Below, one piece after another: positions 50,528 through 64,000 of a stretch of DNA of 64,000 nt. How positions within the stretch are numbered: the stretch's first letter is position 1; each line of letters begins with the position of its first letter. A program made the position numbers and the translations under genes. The notes beneath the pieces are model-generated. The model was given only the letters and a program-made list of their open reading frames with translations, searched no databases and was not told the DNA's origin. The stretch comes from Balanoglossus misakiensis (taxonomy: Eukaryota > Hemichordata): positions 7,564,001-7,628,000 of the forward strand of contig CM082593.2 of the NCBI GenBank assembly GCA_040954595.2. Reading direction: 5' to 3'.

Positions 50528-50882
50528 TTAAAGGGACAAAGTCTCTCTCTCGCTGCCCCTTTTCCATTACTTATGTTTGATACAAAATACACAGTTTATG
50601 TTATTCTTCATGTTGATATAAAGAGAATCAACATTCAACGACACACAACTTTCATCCCGTTTGTAGGATATGAGAGTAAAAATCCCACCAAAATGAATAA
50701 ATGGTAAACACTGATTATTCAGTTTGGCGAGTTTTTCACTCTTGTGTCTACAAGTTGGGTGGAAGTTGTGTGTGGTCGAACGTTGATTCACTATATATCC
50801 ACATGTAGAATAATATACGTTGTCTTGTATCAAATATAATTAATGGAAAAAGGACAGCGAGAGAGAGACTTTGTCCCTTTAA
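50528..50882. repeat. 355-bp foldback element, family B copy 2
   Basis: The ends TTAAAGGGACAAAGTCTCTC and its inverse GAGACTTTGTCCCTTTAA define the best-preserved copy. The interior halves are inverted copies of each other (GATACAA, ATGTTGAT, ACACACAACTT, GAGTAAAAA). It has no coding capacity. Confidence 0.92.
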
Positions 50883-52892
50883 CGGAAACCCCTCCCCGAT
50901 ATGGTAGGGCGGAAACACAACCTCTCCCCGAATGCCAGTATCTCAGTATACAATCCAATTCGATTTGGGGGAAAAGGACATATCATTTAGAAACACCAAC
51001 CATCACCAAATAAGTTCCGAATTAATGGTGGAGCTGTAGTGCATGTCTCCGGTCAAACTTGTGACCATCCCAGACTGCATGCACAGGTCAAAGACATGTA
51101 CAAGGGCATACAGCCCTGATATTTCCGCCGAGACCTTTAAACGGCTTCGTGTTTGTGGACTGGTCAGTTTCTTCAGTCGCAGTGGGTGGGCAATTTTCTT
51201 TGGCACGTACACTCATGTTAAAAAAGTCGCTTACCCCCTCCCCCCTCCCAGGGGAAAAGTAAACCCGTGAGTGACCCGTATGATAAAATTCGAAAACAGG
51301 GTAATTACCTTCAGTCAGTGCTCTGTCGACATAGCTATTGGGGAATCAATTAATAACAATTAACACGACTTTTATCCAATTTAGTCTCTATAGTCTAGTC
51401 AAAAATTCTTTGGGAGAACTTTCCGGCAAACTAAAATGTTGAAAACGTTTATTTTTAACTAAATGGCTGTCTATAATGACAGATGCTGTCGAGGTGCCTA
51501 AATTAACGATAGTGACTATATCAAAAAGGCTTTACTTATGTTATCATTGTATATTGTTCTAACATTGGCCGTCTCAGGGTGACGAGATTTGTATCGAAAC
51601 AACCGAAATTGGGATCGCGTGGAGTGGAACACGTAGAATAGGGGATGTGAACATTATTAAAAGCCAAGCCCATTCTAGTTGGGAAGTTGCGGTGACAATT
51701 AAAACTGCAGTATTGCGAAATATGAGGAAACAATACTGTTGCATACTGGATACTTAGTTTGTATGCGATTTGACGAATATTTTACATGTAGACTGGCGTT
51801 CGGATAAATTGGCAAATGAAGCTCCAGTTGATTGTCTTGACATATAAGCAAAATATATTATAAAAACAGTTATCGTTGTCTTTTGTCAATATGGGTAGTG
51901 ATTCATCTGGAATTTTATAGTTTTGATTAGGAAATTAGCAAACAAAAAACATTCCAGTATATGCTACATGTCACGTCTGTTGCCTGCTCTGTTGAAACCA
52001 CATGCTTAATTCCCATCAGTAGTTTGCCAGTTTGAACCGGCAAGGGTATATCTATGACACCAAAAGTTCACAGCTGTTCTAAGTGTCAGGTGGTATTATG
52101 TTCGAATTTGTTTGATATCAAATTCGCCATATCTTATACTTCGTGAGTGCTGCTTCAAATCCGCAACATTTTGTGGTCGAACTAAATAACTTGCGTTAAA
52201 AGTATTAAATTTTAACTTAACCCACATATTTGAAGCGAAAACTGTACGACCCCTAGACCCCCCCCCCGGCCCCAGGGGAGACCCAGTGAAACCTGCAAGC
52301 TACGCTGACTCTACCCGCTAGAGGGCGTCATCGAACCAGGCATACTAGTAGTTTTACAAACTTGGTGCTGAGTCGGAACAACTGCTGGCTGTGGCCTTGA
52401 CACTGATGCGTCTAATTGAAGATTCTCGCCGCGTGCTTGATGTGAAGTTCACCAAAGACATCTGATACATCCTCACGGTCACAAGTTGACTGTACCCTCA
52501 TTTACAGTGCAGTTCGAATCGTGCATGCAAGGCCCGGCGGTGGCACTCCTAGGGAAAATGGGCATCTATAAATGCTTGTTCCGCAAAATTTTAAGATACC
52601 ACTTTTCTGGACAGGACTTTGCAACAAAAAAGAAACTCTTAATTTGTGAAAGAAATGAGAAATTTCGACCAAAACACCCCCTCATTCACAAAATCTAGGA
52701 CAGGAAGTGTTTTTTTTCGAGTTTAGAGTAACCGATAGGTTTTCTAACGCTTTTTTGAAAAAGTACCCCCTTTCCTGTTTTCACGGACCGTGCTGACGAC
52801 AGAACAAAAAACACCTCCTTTTCCGTGATTTTGGGGAGCACTTTTGGGTATACCCATCTTCGTTTCCTTGGCCTGGGAGTGTCATCACCGGA

Positions 52893-53375
52893 ATGCAAGG
52901 TCAGTGCAACTGTCTAGACAATGAACTTTGCGCTCCGCGAAATTACCACCGTCCGTTCAAGAAATTGCGATTGGCGATGAGTACAAGGACAGAAAGGCAA
53001 GCAACGTTAACGCGCATGCGTAAAGATTGCCATTTGGGGTTTTCAAAAGTTATCCCAGCTTCTTGCTTGTCCGATAGATTTGAACTTTGGCAGGTATGTC
53101 CACAGGGGTGGTCCAAATCAGATTTGTTCAAATTTGAACGCAATCTGAAGTTTACCATTTTGAGTTTAATCTCTGGAACATGTGGAACAGTCATGAGTTT
53201 GTGCAATCTAATTCACATCCTAGAACAAAACAAACGTTTAATTTTGTTTACTACAAAAGGGCGAGTGATGCATGTAACGTTGAATGATGTATTTAAAAAA
53301 ATTACCAGAATGCACTGTCACTCAGGGGTCAAGAAAGTGGCTCAAATCCTCAATCATGTAAGTTCTGAACCGTGA
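52893..53375 (+). other. unsupported 160-codon ORF
   Basis: The longest non-repetitive ORF between DDIT4 and FAM13. It has no recognised motif, no signal peptide, no flanking exons and an overlapping antisense ORF. Probably chance. A degraded mobile-element fragment cannot be excluded. Confidence 0.12.
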
Positions 53376-53443
53376 AAACAAAGTACATTGATAATGCACA
53401 AATTGTCGGTGATGGCGCTCCTCATGAAAAACTCGACTGCTGA

Positions 53444-53520
53444 TAGTCTCGGTTACCCAGACGCCTTTGCTTCTTCGGAGAGCAGCGGAAGAAGCAAAGG
53501 CGTCTGGGTAACCGAGACTA
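53444..53520. repeat. perfect 33-bp inverted repeat (hairpin)
   Basis: Arms 53444-53476 and 53488-53520 are exactly complementary (left arm begins TAGTCTCGGTTACCCAGACG), with an 11-base loop. ACTGCTGA-type bases flank both sides. It could be a very short non-autonomous element or a hairpin transcript. Confidence 0.9.
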
Positions 53521-56013
53521 GACTGCTGAAAACATTGTACACACAAAACCATGATTTGTCTGAAGGCATCAAATTGCCTTTATTTGAACGTTGTGTGTTT
53601 GCCACTGTACAAATATTTATACATTGAAAGATATCTCCACTATAAATATTACTCAACTAAAAATAACTGCAAAGTAAATGCTAGGAAATACTAGGCTATT
53701 AAATAATCCAAGACAAGCACCAGGGTCAGGCTTATTCAAGAAAACAGAAGAATTACAGGGAATATTATTTATATTGTAATGATCAAATAATCCTGCTTAT
53801 ACTGGAGTATATGAAACGATGGGACTGGGACACTAGTTTTATATAAAATTCGCATTTGGTAAACATTTACATGTGGACACTTTCAATTTTTTTTTTTAAT
53901 CCTGTTTTGGTGTTAGTTTTCGAAAGAATGCATCAATTTACCATGGTTCTGTCCGAACCCATTGTATATACTTCGGAGCATACATTTGTATGGGCTAATG
54001 GTTGTACAGTCAGAAAATAAAAAATATGATAATTATCCGAAAAGTTGCAGCTCATGAGGCTATATGACAGGCTATCTACATGTATACAGAGCGCCCTCTA
54101 ACGAGCACATGTAGCTCACCACTGACATCAACGTTTTTGCTTTAATATTGAATTTGGGTGTCAGAGAAAGCAAAACAGATCTGTTCAAAGACTTGTAAAG
54201 ATTGCAGTAAAATACTTATTAACATCACTTGTGGTAACAGACATTTTAAAAGTACAACTGGAAGCAGTAACCAGCAAATTGATCTTCAATTTCAGGTTGT
54301 TTTCATTTTTTTTCATTTTATTACAACCACTAAGTCTATTCTTAAAAACCGCGTTATTCAAAATTAATGTTCTAAAACGCAGATATAGAATAAGCAATGC
54401 AGATATTCTGTCAAAAATTGTGCAAATCACTTAATCAGCGATTTAATGTTATCAAATGCTAATTAGATGAGTAGTATTTACAATGCAATCTTAATTATGA
54501 ATTCTTACGGTGGCATATATGGAGTTTGTAAATCATAGCAAAAATGATACTAGACTAAGAAATGACAGATTTCAGGAGATTGGCAACTTTGCCCCATTGA
54601 GCTGGATGGGATATTAGAAATATCGCAATAAAAATTGTAAAATCATTGAGATCAATTTAGTCATGTCCTTTTAGGCAAAAAAAATCTGTTTTCATTTGGA
54701 AGGGAATTTCTTAACAATAATCAATACTGGCTTTGGGGATATGGAAACTGCTCATCTGAAAAAGGTACATGAAGTGTGTTATGTCAATTTTTGAGGAGTA
54801 CGTAACATCCACTGCAGGTAAAAAGATTGCAAGCAGACAGCATGAGTCTGTTTCACATCATGGGGAATTTTTGTGCGCTGAAACAAAGATGCCACATGTC
54901 AGACAGATGTATTATACCCTTGTAAGTTATTCATATCTGTGTGACTGTTTTAACAAAGGCACCAGAAAAATTTAAAGTGAAGGGTCGTCGTGCTGCGTTT
55001 GTTAATAAACATTACGATTCATCCACAAATCCCTGAAATTAGGTAATTCTTAGAATGAACGAAGCAGCCAACCGCAGCGTAGACTGGGCATGACAGCAAC
55101 TGAAGATCCTAGTAGGTCGTGGTGACTGCAGTGGGGTTTGTGCTGGTATGGGAGGATATATTCCCATCAAGGGAGGACACCCACGCGGCGTGACGACTGC
55201 TTCCCTTTAACAAAAAGGCCATCATTCACATTAATCATACATGTAGCACAATGCAACTTGAGGATAATATTATGTAACAGTTCACATTCAAGTTCAAAGG
55301 ACATTAGTTCAGCCATGTCCCAGCTAATATCGTTGAACCCCTGGACGGACACCTGAATGCATTAAAAAGAATAAAGTCCCCTTGAAGACCTCCAAGGGAA
55401 CAAATAATGAAATTCATAAATATGTTTACAATCCGCATATTTTTGTCATATGCCGCAGGAGCTATAATACTGCAAATGCTTCAACAGTAAACAAAACATA
55501 ACAGCAACCTCTTTTCAAACAAAGACAAATATTAACAGTTATAGTGGACACACATACCATCAAAACGATATAAAAGGTTTTGATTCAAAATTGGCTTTAA
55601 TGGAGCCAACCAGACGGTGTTCATGGATATAAAGAAGCCTGTTTGTCAAATAACAGACAAGAGTCTGTGAACACGCCCAAAGAGGCTAGTACCGATAAAA
55701 ATTTGGCAATAAGTTCCATAACAATGACACTAACATTCAATGTAGAAATGTTTAACTATATGTCTTCTATGTACACTGTACAAAATCCAATTGTTTCAGG
55801 AATAAATAAACAGCTGAAGAACTTTCCAGCAAGAATCCTAGCTGTATTGAAATATTGAAAACCTCTACCTATTTAAAGCAGCAAAAATAGTTTAAATATT
55901 CTCTTGAGTCACAACACATTCAGAAGATTGGACTTGATAGAGATGCAGGATATATATATAAATCTATGATTTACAATTTCCATGTAGGGGTGAAGATGGT
56001 TGTCAGTGTAGTG

Positions 56014-63071
<7,058 letters not shown>

Positions 63072-64000
63072 CTGCAAGTGAAAACAAGCTAGATTATTAA
63101 CAGGTCAAAGGTCAAAGGAAGACTGAAGCAGGTTTACAGAGAGCGACAGTGATAAGTGGATCAGGCAGGTAGATTTTAATCTAAGCTGTTCCCAATCTAA
63201 TTACTTTTTTCAGCTTTTTAACTTATACTTTTCTGCAAAGTGTTCTGAGTTTGAATTCTATCATAAAGTCTTTATCTGAAAAGAAATTAAATGCTGGGTA
63301 AGTTAAAGGTTTTAAAAACAAATTACATTCACTTACAGTTTTTTTATCCAAATTAATTGCCAAAAGCATTAACTTTAAACGCTGATTATCCTTTTTTACA
63401 TGTTGATTTAAATCAATCAGTTCTCATGACAATAAAATCTGTGAAAAGTACTGAAGATCATTGAAAATACTATACCACTAATGTATTGAGAATTTTATGA
63501 AATCAAGTGATGTATATGCCCACTTTTCAGTGTCCTTCCCTGTAAACACATCTTTATCGCTTAAATAAACTCAGAAATTTAAAACAACCACAACTGATAC
63601 AAAACTACACTACAGAACTGATTTTTATAATATTGCGCAGATATAAGCATTACTTTCAGACTAGCAGAAGACTAACATGTTAATACACTTTGCATTAACA
63701 GTATTCAAAAATATTTCACATTTGCTATAGAAGAGTAACAGCCCGTTTATAAAATAATAACTTAGAAAATTAAAATCAAATCAAATTTAAAACTGTGGCA
63801 TAATGGCTATGTATGCAGGGCTTGGGTTTCAATGCCCAAAAATAATCGCAAAATCTTACTGTTTGTTTTTCCTATTTCTGCCATGCTTAAGAAATAACAG
63901 CAATGTTTCTTGGCATGACAAGCTTGATAAAGCTATGGATTGATGGATGTTCCTTGCATTATTAAACAATGACACAGAGACTATACTCAGTATCTCTGTC
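63072..64000 (-). other. FAM13 intron reaching the window edge
   Basis: No further FAM13 exon is recognised. The exon at 63071 begins in phase 2, so at least one more coding exon must lie upstream, beyond 64000. Confidence 0.6.

Larger units (their letters stand above)
50883..55999. other. intergenic region downstream of FAM13
   Basis: No recognisable gene. It contains a perfect hairpin at 53444-53520 and a 160-codon plus-strand ORF at 52893-53375 listed separately. Otherwise AT-rich sequence. The FAM13 3' untranslated region probably extends into the right part, with no clear poly(A) signal found close to the stop. Confidence 0.5.

Overview
This is a eukaryotic, metazoan nuclear window. It is AT-rich, with small exons joined by GT-AG introns of a few hundred to a few thousand bases, many long tetranucleotide microsatellites, and several families of short inverted-repeat elements. 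No bacterial, organellar or RNA gene was recognised. The gene content (a CENP-U homologue, one DDIT4/REDD1 gene, one FAM13 gene and a DEG/ENaC channel carrying kringle, PAN/apple and LDLa modules) suggests an invertebrate deuterostome. A lancelet (Branchiostoma) is my best guess, by inference only.

Layout. 1-10.8 kb: no recognisable gene; microsatellites near 3.7, 8.2 and 10.6 kb. 10.84-15.31 kb (+): an eight-exon CENP-U-like inner-kinetochore gene of 492 codons. 18.66-35.99 kb (+): a 24-exon DEG/ENaC/ASIC-type sodium channel of 1,537 codons. 36-41.8 kb: the channel 3' end and the likely 3' untranslated region of the next gene. 41.82-45.12 kb (-): a two-exon DDIT4/REDD1 gene of 218 codons. 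45.1-56.0 kb: no recognisable gene; repeats and one unsupported ORF. 56.01-63.07 kb (-): the 3' part of a FAM13 gene, whose 5' part lies beyond the right edge of the window.

The main discovery is the channel. Its transmembrane segments, HG gating motif, GxS-type filter and cysteine-rich ectodomain look intact. A block of 12 consecutive exons, every one phase 1-1, adds 985 residues in the order LDLa x3, PAN x2, kringle x4, PAN x3, LDLa x1. It enters at a single point in the region of the finger domain, behind a GC-type splice donor. All 24 exons join in one open frame. Other notable points are a 42-bp tandem repeat that copies a CENP-U splice acceptor frame-neutrally, a duplicated pair of alternative last exons in FAM13, and a short-inverted-repeat element family sitting in introns of three genes.

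The four genes do not form one pathway: kinetochore, cation channel, mTORC1 stress inhibitor and FAM13. From memory, their human relatives CENPU, ASIC5, DDIT4L and FAM13A all map to 4q, and DDIT4 and FAM13C to 10q, so the neighbourhood may be a fragment of an ancestral chordate linkage group.
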